Source: Streptomyces sp. NBC_00271 (GTDB lineage: Bacteria > Actinomycetota > Actinomycetes > Streptomycetales > Streptomycetaceae). From it: DNA of 64,000 bases. Both the position numbers and the translations under genes were made by a program. Location: contig NZ_CP108070.1 in the NCBI RefSeq assembly GCF_036178845.1, positions 1,798,001 through 1,862,000 on the forward strand, in the 5' to 3' direction. This document shows, in pieces, positions 8,323-16,519 of the stretch; the first letter of the stretch is position 1; each line of letters opens with the position of its first letter. The notes beneath the pieces are model-generated. The model did not search any database, was not told the DNA's origin, and saw only the letters and a program-made list of their open reading frames with translations.

Positions 8323-9081
8323 ATGAACGCCATGACCAAACCCACGGCCCTGGTGACCGGCGGCAGCCGGGGAATCGGCGCTGCCACGTCACGGGAACTG
8401 GCGGCTCGCGGCTACCGCGTAGCCGTCAACTACTTCTCCCGCCGCGAGTCCGCCGACCAGGTGGTCAAGCTCATCGAGGCCGACGGCGGGGAAGCCTTCG
8501 CCGTACAGGCCGACGTGTACGACCCCACCCAGGCTGCCGAACTGCTGGAGCGCTCCGCGGTCGACGGGCGCTTGGACGTTCTTGTCTGCAACGCCGGTGC
8601 CCGCTTCATTCCCACCCCGGTTCAAGCCCTCGCCTGGGACGACTTCAGGACGAAGGTGACGGACGAGCTGGCATCCGTCTACACGCTCACCCAGGGGGCA
8701 CTGGGGCTGATGGGCACCCAGGGGCAGGGCCGGATCGTGTATGTCTCCAGCGCCGTGGCCGACGGTCCGCCCGCCCCGGGCATGGCCGCCCACGGCACCG
8801 CCAAGGCCGCCCTGAACACCTTCGCCCGCTTCGTCGCCCACGAGGCAGGCCCGCTGGGCATCACCGTCAACGTCGTGGCACCCGGCTACGTCCGCACCGA
8901 GAGCAGCACGCGTATGCCGCAGGAATTCCAACAGCGACTGGCTGCGAACACCCCCCTGGGGCGGGTCGCGGAGCCGGAGGACGTGGCCCGGGCGATCGCG
9001 ATGCTCGTCGGTGAGCAAGCCGGCTTCGTCACCGGCGAGGTGCTCACCGTCGACGGTGGGTACGGCGTGGCACGCCGGTAG
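8323..9081 (+). CDS. SDR-family oxidoreductase lacking the catalytic tyrosine
   Basis: 252 residues. TGGSRGIG (residues 12-19), CNAG (89-92) and YVSS (140-143) are present, but the YxxxK site reads HGTAK, with His157 in place of Tyr and Lys161 kept. The C-terminal VDGGYG is typical. The ATG at 8323 follows GGGAGGACAC; an upstream in-frame ATG at 8254 would include the palindrome and is rejected. It is followed by a TetR gene 17 bp downstream, probably one transcript. The Tyr-to-His change may mean altered chemistry or a non-catalytic role. I believe related proteins with this substitution exist, so it may be a subgroup trait. Confidence 0.85.
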   Translation: MNAMTKPTALVTGGSRGIGAATSRELAARGYRVAVNYFSRRESADQVVKLIEADGGEAFAVQADVYDPTQAAELLERSAVDGRLDVLVCNAGARFIPTPVQALAWDDFRTKVTDELASVYTLTQGALGLMGTQGQGRIVYVSSAVADGPPAPGMAAHGTAKAALNTFARFVAHEAGPLGITVNVVAPGYVRTESSTRMPQEFQQRLAANTPLGRVAEPEDVARAIAMLVGEQAGFVTGEVLTVDGGYGVARR

Positions 9082-9097
9082 GGAAAAATACCTGTCC

Positions 9098-9763
9098 ATG
9101 GGTGACACGCAGACCGGCAGACCGCGCGGCCGCCGGCGGGAGGCGGACCGCAACGACGCCCGCCTCATGCAGGCTGCGCGCGAAGTCTTCGCCGAGCTCG
9201 GCTGGGACGCCCCCGTCTCGGAGATCGCCCGCCGGGCCGGCATCGGCATGGGCAGCCTCTACCGCCGCTATCCCAGCAAGGAGCTGCTGGCCCAGCGGAT
9301 GCGCGTCATGGGGATGGAACAGCTCATCGCCCAGGCCCGCACAGCCCTCGCCGAGGAGCCGGACCCTTGGGCGGCCTTCGCCCGCTTCCTGCGGAACGCG
9401 CTCTCGGCCCAGGGTGCAGTCGGTCCGCTGCTCCCGCTGGTGGGCGGCCGACTGCCGGCCACCGGTGAGATCGTGGCCGCCTCCAGCCGGCTCCGGGCCG
9501 CCCTCGATGACCTGGTGGACGGCGCGCACCGCGCGGGCGTACTGCGCGCCGACTTCACTTCCGCCGACATCCCCTTGCTGCTCGAACACCTCACCGCGCG
9601 GATCCCCGTCACCGACGAACGCGCCACCACGCTCCACCTGCGGTACCTGGACCTGATCCTCGCCGGACTGCGCACGTCGACCACCGACGGGCCCACCACG
9701 TTGCAGAGCCCGGCTCCGGACTGGGCAGAACTCAGCGAGCTGTGGAACGCCGCCGAGGGCTGA
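9098..9763 (+). CDS. TetR-family transcriptional regulator
   Basis: 221 residues. The HTH reads PVSEIARRAGIGMGSLYRRY with PSKELL after it, followed by a TetR C-terminal helical domain. It starts at ATG 9098, 17 bp after the SDR stop, so the two are probably cotranscribed from the promoter containing the 8265-8282 palindrome. Autorepression with induction by the enzyme's substrate is the common logic. The effector is unknown. Confidence 0.88.
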   Translation: MGDTQTGRPRGRRREADRNDARLMQAAREVFAELGWDAPVSEIARRAGIGMGSLYRRYPSKELLAQRMRVMGMEQLIAQARTALAEEPDPWAAFARFLRNALSAQGAVGPLLPLVGGRLPATGEIVAASSRLRAALDDLVDGAHRAGVLRADFTSADIPLLLEHLTARIPVTDERATTLHLRYLDLILAGLRTSTTDGPTTLQSPAPDWAELSELWNAAEG

Positions 9764-9865
9764 GCCCTGCGCTCCCATAATTGAATGCAGCGCCCCGTGC
9801 TTTTGCTTCGCCGTTTTCCCTTCTCGCTGAGGGATCAACCGGATCTCCGGTGCATTGCGTGCCGG

Positions 9866-9879
9866 GGAAAATTTCTTCC
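9866..9879 (+). promoter_or_regulatory. MmyB-associated site A (GGAAAATTTCTTCC)
   Basis: Matches the 14-bp site at 11252-11265 at 11 of 14 positions. It is followed by the same CCCTCACA string, and is flanked here by GGGG and CCCC symmetry. It lies 122 bp before the SnoaL-like gene at 10002, so it may bring the SnoaL/DJ-1 pair into the same regulon as the nearby MmyB-type regulators. Confidence 0.45.
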
Positions 9880-10001
9880 CCCTCACACCGCGTCCTTCCG
9901 ATGCAATGCTTCATCACGCGGCGAGCACGACATGCGACAGGCCGCGCGACCATGTGCCGTTTCCGGGCCTCCATCTGATGCGCCTCCGCAAGGAGAGAAC
10001 T

Positions 10002-10394
10002 ATGTCCGACTCCCCGAACATCGCCCTCATCCGCCGGCTCTACGAATCCGGAATGTCCCCGGAAGCAACCGCCGAGATCATGGCACCGAACCTCGTCTGG
10101 GACATCACCCCGGGCTTTCCGAACAGCGGCGTGTACCACGGCTGGGACAGTGCGGCGAGGGACTTCTTCGGCGGGATGATGCCGAATTACGAGTCCTTCG
10201 GCGCGGTGCCCGAGGAGTTCTACGCGGACGACCAAGGACACGTCTTCGTGTACGGGCATTACCACGCCGAGACGAAGACCGGGAACAAGGCCGACGTCCG
10301 CTTCATCCACCTGTGGACCATCCGCGACGGCAAGGCCGTACGGATGCAGCAGGCCGCCGACAGCCACGTCCTTCAGGAAGCCCTCAAGGGCTGA
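10002..10394 (+). CDS. SnoaL/NTF2-like protein
   Basis: 130 residues, an NTF2-like alpha+beta cone fold recognisable from IALIRRLYESG at the start, VWDITPG, the GWDSAARDFF helix and HLWTIRDGKAVRMQQ near the end. Members include small isomerases, hydrolases and stress-related proteins of unknown substrate. The ATG at 10002 follows AAGGAGAGAAC. The DJ-1/PfpI gene starts 20 bp downstream, so the two form an operon. A likely operator (9866-9879) lies upstream. Confidence 0.85.
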   Translation: MSDSPNIALIRRLYESGMSPEATAEIMAPNLVWDITPGFPNSGVYHGWDSAARDFFGGMMPNYESFGAVPEEFYADDQGHVFVYGHYHAETKTGNKADVRFIHLWTIRDGKAVRMQQAADSHVLQEALKG

Positions 10395-10414
10395 CCCAGC
10401 ACCGGGAGACCCCC

Positions 10415-11113
10415 ATGGCGAAGATCCTCTTCGTGATCACCGCGTCCGACCACTGGACGCTGGCCGACGGAACCCGGCAACCCGCCGGCTTCTGGGCCGA
10501 AGAAGCGCTCGGCCCGTACCAGGTCTTCAAGGAGGCCGGGTACGAGATCGCCGCCGCCACGCCGGCAGGCGTGCCGCCCACGGCGGACGCGCTCAGCCTC
10601 AGCCCGGAGTTCAACGGCGGCGAGGAAGGCGCCGAGCGCATGCGGACCGCGCTGCGCGAGGCCACCGAACTGGCGCATCCGATGCGCATCGAGGACGTGA
10701 ACATCGACGACTACGTCGCCGTGTTCTACCCCGGCGGCTGGGGCCCGATGGAGGACCTGCCCGACGACGCCGCGTCCGGCAAGCTGCTCACCGAATGGCT
10801 CGCCTCGGGCAAGCCGGTGTCTCTGGTGTGCCACGGCCCCGCGGCGCTCCTGGCCACCATCGGTGCGGACGGGACGTCCCCGTTCACCGGCTACCGCCTG
10901 ACCGGCCTCTCCAACGCTGAGGAAAAGCAGAACGGTCTCGCGGACCGCGCGAAGTGGCTGCTGCAGGACCGCCTCGTCGGCGAGCTCAAGGCGGACTACC
11001 GCGAGGCCGAGCCGTTCACCCCGCACGTCGAGGTCGACCGCGCCCTGTTCACCGGCCAGAACCCTGGCTCGGCGGTTGCACTGGCCCAGGAGCTGCTCAA
11101 GGCACTGGGCTGA
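10415..11113 (+). CDS. DJ-1/PfpI-family protein (Hsp31/glyoxalase III-like)
   Basis: 232 residues, DJ-1/PfpI superfamily. FYPGGWGPMEDL provides the conserved Gly-rich turn, and the nucleophile elbow is LVCHGPAALL with the catalytic Cys followed by His. Large members of this family act as glutathione-independent glyoxalases, chaperones or deglycases against reactive carbonyls; which applies here is unknown. It has a close paralogue in the window at 49528-50223. It is probably cotranscribed with the SnoaL-like gene and is followed by a strong hairpin (11142-11186). Confidence 0.88.
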   Translation: MAKILFVITASDHWTLADGTRQPAGFWAEEALGPYQVFKEAGYEIAAATPAGVPPTADALSLSPEFNGGEEGAERMRTALREATELAHPMRIEDVNIDDYVAVFYPGGWGPMEDLPDDAASGKLLTEWLASGKPVSLVCHGPAALLATIGADGTSPFTGYRLTGLSNAEEKQNGLADRAKWLLQDRLVGELKADYREAEPFTPHVEVDRALFTGQNPGSAVALAQELLKALG

Positions 11114-11141
11114 CGTCCCAGACGTCCCAGCGGTGCGCTCA

Positions 11142-11186
11142 CTCGGCGGCCAGGTCGCGCTCACCAGGCGCGACCTGGCCGCCGAG
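11142..11186 (+). terminator. Long perfect hairpin after the DJ-1 gene
   Basis: 19-bp perfect arms (11142-11160 and 11168-11186) with a 7-base loop, starting CTCGGCGGCCAGGTCGCGC. There is no T-run, as is common for actinobacterial terminators. It separates the SnoaL/DJ-1 unit from the MmyB gene. Confidence 0.8.
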
Positions 11187-11251
11187 ACTCGTCACATGCG
11201 GACACAAACGTCGAAACGCATGATTTTCCCACGCTGGTCGAACGCAACGTA

Positions 11252-11265
11252 GGAAGAATCCTTCC
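11252..11265 (+). promoter_or_regulatory. MmyB-associated site B (GGAAGAATCCTTCC)
   Basis: GGAAG and CTTCC arms around a 4-base centre, followed by CCCTCACA. It ends 38 bp before the ATG of the MmyB-type gene at 11304. The identical 14-mer lies 37 bp before the start of the second MmyB gene (13230-13243, opposite strand). This near-identical placement suggests autoregulation. Confidence 0.6.
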
Positions 11266-11303
11266 CCCTCACAACGCCTGACCTCTGTGCGACGCTGGAG
11301 GTG

Positions 11304-12173
11304 ATGAACCGCAAACCGCACCTGAACGAGCTGGGAGAGTTCCTCAAGGCCCGCCGTGCCGAGCTCAGCCCCGAGGAGGTCGGGCTGCGCGGCGGCCAAC
11401 GGCGGCGTGTGCGCGGTCTGCGCCGCGAGGAAGTGGCCCTTCTGGCCGCGATCAGCACCGAGTACTACGCGCGGATCGAGCAGGGCCGTCTCCAGGCGTC
11501 GGGTCCCCTGCTGAACGAGATCGCCCAAGTGCTCCGCCTCAACGAGGACCAGCGCACCTACATGTTCGAGCTCGCGGCGAAGGAGACGGTGCGCACGCCC
11601 AGGGCAGGCGAGCGCCAGCAGGTGGACACCCAACTACGGCGCATGCTGGACGATCTCACCGCCACTCCGGCGTTCGTGATCGGTCGGCGGACCGACATCC
11701 TGGCCTGGAACCAGCTCGCCGCCGCCCTGTGGACCGATTTCGGGCGCTACCCGGAGCAGGAGCGCGTGTTCGTCCAGCTGCTGTTCGCCGAACCCTGGAT
11801 GCGCGAGCTGTACGCGGACTGGGAAGAGGTCACCCGTCTGGCCATCGCCCAGCTGCGCATGCAGAGTGCGCGCTACCCCGGCGACCAGCGCCTCACCGAT
11901 CTGGTCGAGGAGCTCTCTGCCCGCGACGCGCAGTTCCGACAGTGGTGGACCGAGCACGACGTCGCCACGCGGGGCAAGGGCACCAAGAAGCTTCGTCACC
12001 CGGTGGTCGGGGAGCTGACGCTCGACTGGGACACGCTCACCTGTGCCACGGATCCCGAGCAGCACATCATCGTGTGGACCGCAGCACCCGGTTCCCCTTC
12101 GCACGACGGGTTGCGTCTGCTGGCATCCTGGGCAGCGGACCAGAAGCGGACGGCATCCGGCTCCTTCGGGTGA
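11304..12173 (+). CDS. XRE-family regulator with MmyB-like ligand-binding domain (copy 1)
   Basis: 289 residues. The N-terminal Cro/C1-type HTH reads GLRREEVALLAAISTEYYAR followed by IEQGR. A C-terminal MmyB-like PAS-type domain (from about residue 110) begins at MLDDLTATPAFVIGRRTDIL and carries AWNQLAAALWTDF and the WTEHDV segment. Known homologues of this domain bind small hydrophobic ligands such as fatty acids. A GTG directly before the ATG is an alternative start. Two paralogues of the same length lie at 12323-13192 and 19218-20087. It probably regulates itself through the site at 11252-11265. Confidence 0.88.
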   Translation: MNRKPHLNELGEFLKARRAELSPEEVGLRGGQRRRVRGLRREEVALLAAISTEYYARIEQGRLQASGPLLNEIAQVLRLNEDQRTYMFELAAKETVRTPRAGERQQVDTQLRRMLDDLTATPAFVIGRRTDILAWNQLAAALWTDFGRYPEQERVFVQLLFAEPWMRELYADWEEVTRLAIAQLRMQSARYPGDQRLTDLVEELSARDAQFRQWWTEHDVATRGKGTKKLRHPVVGELTLDWDTLTCATDPEQHIIVWTAAPGSPSHDGLRLLASWAADQKRTASGSFG

Positions 12174-12322
12174 GCCCTCGGCTCCCGCAGCAGGTGGAGG
12201 AGGGCCGGATCACGCCTCCGGGCCGCGAAGACGTTTCCGGCGGAACGGGCCGCCGAGGCCCATCAGGTGCCGGCGGCCCGGCGGGGTGCGAGGCCGGCTC
12301 GTCCTGACCTTCTGAGTGCCAC

Positions 12323-13192
12323 TCAAGCTGTCACATCCCGTTCTGGCTCGTACGGATCGGCAGTCCATGACGCCAGGAGGCGCAGTCCGTCATGGGACCG
12401 CGTCCCGGGCTCCGCGGTCAGGATCACCAACTGCTGCGTGGGGTCGGCCAAGCAGGTCAGGCTGTCCCAGTCGAGCGTGAGGTCGCCGACGACCGGGTGG
12501 CGCAGCTTCTTGGCGCCCACCCGCGGGCCGGCCAGGTGGCGGCCTGCCCACCACTGCCGGAAGTCGGCGTCCGCCACCGACAACTCGCCGACGAGCGCCG
12601 TCAATCCGGGTTCCCCGGGGCACCGGGCGGCCAGCAGGCGCAGTTGCGCGACGCAGCTCCGGGCGACCGTACTCCAGTCGACGTAGAGATCGCGGAAGGC
12701 GGGCTCGGTGAAGAGCAGCCGGACGTAGTTGCGCCGTTTCTCCGGGACGCGATGAAAGTCAGTGAAGAGAGCGGCCGCCAGAGAGTTCCAGGCCAGGATG
12801 TCCATGCGGCGACCGATCACCACGCTGGGGGTCGCGGTGAGATCGTCGAGCAGGCGACGCAGCTGCGGTTGCACCTTCTGTGCGGCCTGACGGCGCGGGC
12901 AAGCCGCCTGGCGACCGGCCAGCTCGAAGAGGTGGTCCCGCTGGTCGTTGTTCAGGTGCAGGACCCTGACGAGAGCCGCCAGCACCGGCGCAGAGGGCTG
13001 GATACGCCCCTGCTCCAGCCGTGTGTAGTAGTCGGAGCTGACGGCCGCGAGCAGGGCGACCTCCTCCCTGCGCAGGCCGGGCACACGTCGCGGGCCACCA
13101 GTGTCGGGCAGACCGACGGTGCGCGGACTCAACTCGGCCCGCCGCTCCTTGAGAAATGCTCCCAGCTCGTTCACATGCGCGTCGCTGGTCAT
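12323..13192 (-). CDS. XRE-family regulator with MmyB-like ligand-binding domain (copy 2)
   Basis: 289 residues, the same architecture as copy 1: HTH GLRREEVALLAAVSSDYYTR, then the MmyB domain (LLDDLTATPSVVIGRRMDIL, AWNSLAAALFTDF). The ATG at 13192 is chosen because it aligns with copy 1 (VNELGAFLKERRAELSP). It converges with copy 1 (149 bp between stops) and is divergent from the CMD/cupin/alcohol dehydrogenase operon starting at 13466. The shared site at 13230-13243 lies in the divergent region, so this protein probably controls both. Confidence 0.88.
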   Translation of the reverse strand: MTSDAHVNELGAFLKERRAELSPRTVGLPDTGGPRRVPGLRREEVALLAAVSSDYYTRLEQGRIQPSAPVLAALVRVLHLNNDQRDHLFELAGRQAACPRRQAAQKVQPQLRRLLDDLTATPSVVIGRRMDILAWNSLAAALFTDFHRVPEKRRNYVRLLFTEPAFRDLYVDWSTVARSCVAQLRLLAARCPGEPGLTALVGELSVADADFRQWWAGRHLAGPRVGAKKLRHPVVGDLTLDWDSLTCLADPTQQLVILTAEPGTRSHDGLRLLASWTADPYEPERDVTA

Positions 13193-13229
13193 GCCGACCA
13201 GTCTCGCACCGCTCCGTCCTGACGAGGGG

Positions 13230-13243
13230 GGAAGGATTCTTCC
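13230..13243 (-). promoter_or_regulatory. MmyB-associated site C (GGAAGAATCCTTCC on minus strand)
   Basis: Identical 14-mer to site B, again followed by a C-run and CTC, and 37 bp from the MmyB start at 13192. It sits between this gene and the divergent operon at 13466, so it could control both directions. Confidence 0.6.
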
Positions 13244-13465
13244 CTGGATAAGCCTTGCCCGGGGTGGAATTCTCCCCATTGCGGGCTCACGCGATGGTGG
13301 CAGGGTCGAAGCCGGGGTCGGCGAGCACGGTCGGCCCGCGGAAAGCCTTCAACCGAAAAGGCAGGCTGTCAAACGCTGAGTTCGGAATTGGTTTGCGAAT
13401 ATGAGACAGCTCCCGGCCATAGGCCTGGCCACCCTAATCCCTGAACACGCGAGGAGCACCACCCC

Positions 13466-13798
13466 ATGACCGAGCGGAAGAAGTTCGCTCCGCCGGCGAT
13501 CCAGGAATTCGCCCCGAAGCTTGCCGAGGTGACCGACACGGTCCTGTTCGGTGACATCTGGGAGCGACCGGGCCTGTCCCCTCGAGACCGCAGCCTGGTC
13601 ACCGTCACCACTCTGGCCGCCTTGTACCGCAACGACCAGCTCGGCTTCCACCTCGGCAAGGCGCTGGAGAACGGCGTGACCAAGGACGAACTGGTAGAGG
13701 CCCTCACCCATCTGGCCTTCTACGCCGGATGGCCCAACGCGATGACCGCGGTGACCCAGCTCAAGGCGATCGTGGAGAAGTCGGAGCAGTCGGGCTGA
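13466..13798 (+). CDS. Carboxymuconolactone decarboxylase (CMD) family protein
   Basis: 110 residues, a small CMD-fold protein (RSLVTVTTLAALYRNDQLGF, then LTHLAFYAGWPNAMTAV). The AhpD-type Cys-x-x-Cys redox pair is absent, so the gamma-carboxymuconolactone-decarboxylase-like branch is more likely than a peroxidase. The ribosome binding site GAGGAG precedes ATG 13466. It is the first gene of an apparent operon with the cupin (31 bp later) and the zinc alcohol dehydrogenase. The same trio (CMD, cupin, ADH) would suit oxidative conversion of a small organic compound; the substrate is unknown. Confidence 0.88.
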   Translation: MTERKKFAPPAIQEFAPKLAEVTDTVLFGDIWERPGLSPRDRSLVTVTTLAALYRNDQLGFHLGKALENGVTKDELVEALTHLAFYAGWPNAMTAVTQLKAIVEKSEQSG

Positions 13799-13829
13799 GG
13801 TACCGCCCCCATCAAGGGAAAGACACACC

Positions 13830-14237
13830 ATGGAACTGCTGAAGCAGCCTCCGACCATGAAGCTGCCTGCCGAATGGTTCACCGGCGACGCCTACGCCGA
13901 CGTGATCCACCGTGGCGAGGAGCCCTCTCGGATGCGGGCCAACATGGTCCGTTTCACTCCTGGCGCCCGCACCGCCTGGCACTCCCACGGCCTGGGCCAG
14001 ACCCTCTACATCGTCGAGGGCATCGCGCTGGTGCAGTCCCGTGGCGGCAACATCATCGAGGCCCACCCGGGAGACGTCATCCACACGCCTCCGGGTGAGC
14101 AGCACTGGCACGGTGCCGCGCCCGACCAGTTCATGACCCACCTCGCCCTGTGGGAGACGGACGACGCCACCTGGCTCGAGCACGTCTCGGTCGACGAGTA
14201 CAACGGACCGCGCGCCAACGCCCGTACCCACCCCTGA
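13830..14237 (+). CDS. Cupin-domain protein
   Basis: 135 residues, a single cupin barrel. Motif 1 includes HSHGLGQTLYIVEG: the two His are present, but the usual Glu position is Gln. Motif 2 is PGDVIHTPPGEQHWHGA with its His. It is probably a metal-binding dioxygenase, isomerase or decarboxylase-like enzyme, commonly paired with CMD proteins as here. It starts at ATG 13830, 31 bp after the CMD stop. The Glu-to-Gln change at a metal ligand may alter the preferred metal. Confidence 0.88.
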   Translation: MELLKQPPTMKLPAEWFTGDAYADVIHRGEEPSRMRANMVRFTPGARTAWHSHGLGQTLYIVEGIALVQSRGGNIIEAHPGDVIHTPPGEQHWHGAAPDQFMTHLALWETDDATWLEHVSVDEYNGPRANARTHP

Positions 14238-14273
14238 CACCACGCCAGATCCGACGCGACCTGAGAGAGCATC

Positions 14274-15290
14274 ATGCGAGCCACCATCATCCACGCGCCT
14301 GGTGACATCCGGGTGGAGAACGTCCCCGAACCGAACATCGTCGCACCGACGGACGCCGTCATCCGTACCGTCGCCACCTGCGTGTGCGGCTCCGACCTGT
14401 GGAGCTATCGGGGCATCAACCCCGTCACCGAGCCGCAGCCGATCGGCCACGAGTACGTCGGCATCGTCGAGGAGGTCGGCAGCGACGTATCCAATGTCAG
14501 GCCCGGCCAGTTCGTCATCGGCTCCTTCATCGCCTCCGACAACACCTGCCCGGTCTGCCGGGCCGGCTACCACACCTCCTGCCAGCACCGTGACTTCCCC
14601 AACGGCTGCCAGGCCGAATACGTCCGCATCCCCCTCGCCGACGGCACCCTCGTCGCCACCCCGGAGCAGCCGACCTCAGAGCTGGTCCCGAATCTGCTGA
14701 CCCTCTCCGACGTCATGGGCACCGGCTGGTACGCCGCCAAGGCGGCCGAGGTCGAGCCGGGTTCGACGGCCGTGGTCGTGGGTGACGGTGCGGTGGGCCT
14801 GTGCGGGGTCATCGCGGCGAAGGAACTGGGCGCCGAACGCATCATCGCCATGAGCCGGCACGCATCCCGGCAGAAGCTGGCCCTGGAGTTCGGTGCCACC
14901 GACATCGTCACCGAGCGCGGCGAGGAGGGCGTCGCCCGCGTCAAGGAGCTGACGAACGGCATAGGCGCCGACTCGGTCCTGGAGTGCGTCGGCACCCAGG
15001 AGTCGATGCACCAGGCCCTGCAGTCCGCACGCCCGGGTGGCAACGTCGGCTTCGTCGGCATGCCTCACGGCGTGCAGATCGACGGCCAGGAACTCTTCTT
15101 CTCCCACGTCGGTCTACGCGGCGGCCCTGCGCCCGTGCGCGCCTACCTTCCCGACCTGATCGACCGCGTCGTCAGCGGCCGTATCAACCCGGGCAAGGTC
15201 TTCGACCTCACCCTGCCCCTGGACGAGGTCGCCGAAGGCTACAAGGCCATGGACGAGCGCCGCGCCATCAAGGCGCTGCTGCGTCCGTGA
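14274..15290 (+). CDS. Zinc-dependent alcohol dehydrogenase (MDR)
   Basis: 338 residues. The catalytic zinc Cys is in VCGSDLWSYRG, with GHEYVG as the second ligand segment. The structural zinc lobe carries Cys in DNTCPVCRAGYHTSCQHRDF. The nucleotide motif is VVVGDGAVGLCGV. It oxidises an alcohol or reduces an aldehyde with NAD(P). It is the third gene of the 13466-15290 operon, 36 bp after the cupin, and is followed by a hairpin (15301-15340). Control by the MmyB regulator at 12323-13192 is inferred from the divergent layout. Confidence 0.92.
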   Translation: MRATIIHAPGDIRVENVPEPNIVAPTDAVIRTVATCVCGSDLWSYRGINPVTEPQPIGHEYVGIVEEVGSDVSNVRPGQFVIGSFIASDNTCPVCRAGYHTSCQHRDFPNGCQAEYVRIPLADGTLVATPEQPTSELVPNLLTLSDVMGTGWYAAKAAEVEPGSTAVVVGDGAVGLCGVIAAKELGAERIIAMSRHASRQKLALEFGATDIVTERGEEGVARVKELTNGIGADSVLECVGTQESMHQALQSARPGGNVGFVGMPHGVQIDGQELFFSHVGLRGGPAPVRAYLPDLIDRVVSGRINPGKVFDLTLPLDEVAEGYKAMDERRAIKALLRP

Positions 15291-15300
15291 CATGAAGCCC

Positions 15301-15340
15301 GGCGGTGGTGGGTGCGGGATGAGCCGTGCCCACCACCGCC
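15301..15340 (+). terminator. Hairpin after the alcohol dehydrogenase gene
   Basis: 12-bp perfect arms (GGCGGTGGTGGG at 15301-15312, CCCACCACCGCC at 15329-15340) around a 16-base loop. There is no T-run. It probably ends the CMD/cupin/ADH transcript. Confidence 0.65.
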
Positions 15341-15399
15341 GCCACCACCGAGCGGTGAGCGCCCGCCCACCGCAGCCCAGCAGAAACGGACCGACCGCC

Positions 15400-15825
15400 A
15401 TGACCAGCGAGGCGATCGCCACCGTCGAGGCGTACTTCAAGGCGCTCGATACGCGCGACATGGAACGGATCCTCCCCCACTTCGCTCCCGATGCCACCTG
15501 GACGATCCCCGGTGATCCGGCCCTGACGCCATGGGCTGGGCGCCGCAGCGGGCCGGAGGAGATCCGGCAGTCTCTCGCCGCGTTCTTCGCGGCCGTCGAG
15601 CCGCTCGCATGTGAGCTGCGCTCCTTGGTGGAGACCGACGGACAGGTGCTGGTACCGGGCCGGTACGCCTCCCGGTTCCATCCCTCGGGGCAGGTGCTCG
15701 AAAGCGAGATGATCCTGCGCTTCACCATCGCCGACGGCCTGATCACCGACTACCGCGACTTCGAGGACTCGCTCGGCATCACCCGTAGCTACCTCGGTGC
15801 GCCTCTCACCCCAGGTCCCGCCTGA
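15400..15825 (+). CDS. SnoaL-like protein
   Basis: 141 residues, NTF2/SnoaL-like fold: AIATVEAYFKALDTRDMERI, FAPDATWTIPGD and LRFTIADGLITDYRDFEDSLG. I chose the ATG at 15400 at the family start; a longer reading back into the upstream hairpin is unlikely. It could belong to the preceding operon by readthrough. The substrate is unknown. Confidence 0.82.
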   Translation: MTSEAIATVEAYFKALDTRDMERILPHFAPDATWTIPGDPALTPWAGRRSGPEEIRQSLAAFFAAVEPLACELRSLVETDGQVLVPGRYASRFHPSGQVLESEMILRFTIADGLITDYRDFEDSLGITRSYLGAPLTPGPA

Positions 15826-15889
15826 CCGCAGGTCTTCCGAACCCCTCGAAAGCAACACATCGGTGCGTACGCCTTCCTCGGTCTCAGGA

Positions 15890-16033
15890 GCCCCCGCATG
15901 TCCGTTCGGCGCCCTGCTGGCAGCCCATGGCGACATCCCGCACAGCCTGCGCGAAAGCCTGGCCATCACCGCGGTCATGGCCTTCGTCGGTGTTGCGGCG
16001 ATTCTCTCCCCGAGGCCGGCCCTACGACCCTGA
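15890..16033 (+). pseudogene. Possible C-terminal fragment of an MFS drug transporter
   Basis: The translation ACPFGALLAAHGDIPHSLRE followed by a hydrophobic run (SLAITAVMAFVGVAAIL) resembles the last loop and helix of 14-TM efflux proteins. There is no start with a ribosome binding site, and nothing transporter-like upstream. This is a weak call based on one hydrophobic segment. Confidence 0.25.
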
Positions 16034-16081
16034 CGAGCTTCCTCGCGTACTCACCGGATCAAGGAGATCGGAGACACACCC

Positions 16082-16452
16082 ATGACGGCATGGACGAGCG
16101 ATGACCTCAACCGCATCGCCACCGCTGACGAGTTGGAGATGGCACCGCTCAGGCGCAACGGCACTCTGGCGAGGCCGGTGCCGATCTGGGTCGTCCGCGA
16201 CGGTGACGACCTTTGCGTCCGCTCCTTCCGAGGCGCGGATGGCGGCTGGTGGCGTACGGCCCGTGCGAGCCACGAGGGGCACATCCGCTCCGGCGGAGTC
16301 GACAAGGACGTCACCTTCGTGGAGTGCAGGACGACGAGATCAACGACCGTATCGACACGGCGTACCGCACCAAGTACGGCCGCTTCGGCGGCGCCTACGT
16401 CGACCCCATGGTCGCCGCACGCTCCACGACGCTACGGCTGATCCCCCGATGA
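16082..16452 (+). pseudogene. DUF2255-like protein, frameshifted
   Basis: The ATG at 16082 opens TAWTSDDLNRIATADELEMA and continues through SGGVDKDVTFVE in one frame. From 16325 the matching continuation (QDDEINDRIDTAYRTKYGRF, then GGAYVDPMVA) is in another frame and ends at 16452. Adding one G between 16324 and 16325 would restore a single 124-residue protein. This is either a one-base deletion or a sequencing error. The family function is unknown; members resemble nitroreductase-type small proteins. Confidence 0.7.
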
Positions 16453-16519
16453 GCAGAACGATCCCCGCGGAAGCCGCTGAGCCCCCACGAACAGCTGGTC
16501 CAGCACTGGAGTAAGCGCC

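Noticed and set aside
13260..13280. GGGGTGGAATTCTCCCC as a further MmyB-associated site
   Set aside because: It has C/G-run symmetry like site A but matches the GGAAGAATCCTTCC core poorly; not counted in the regulon.
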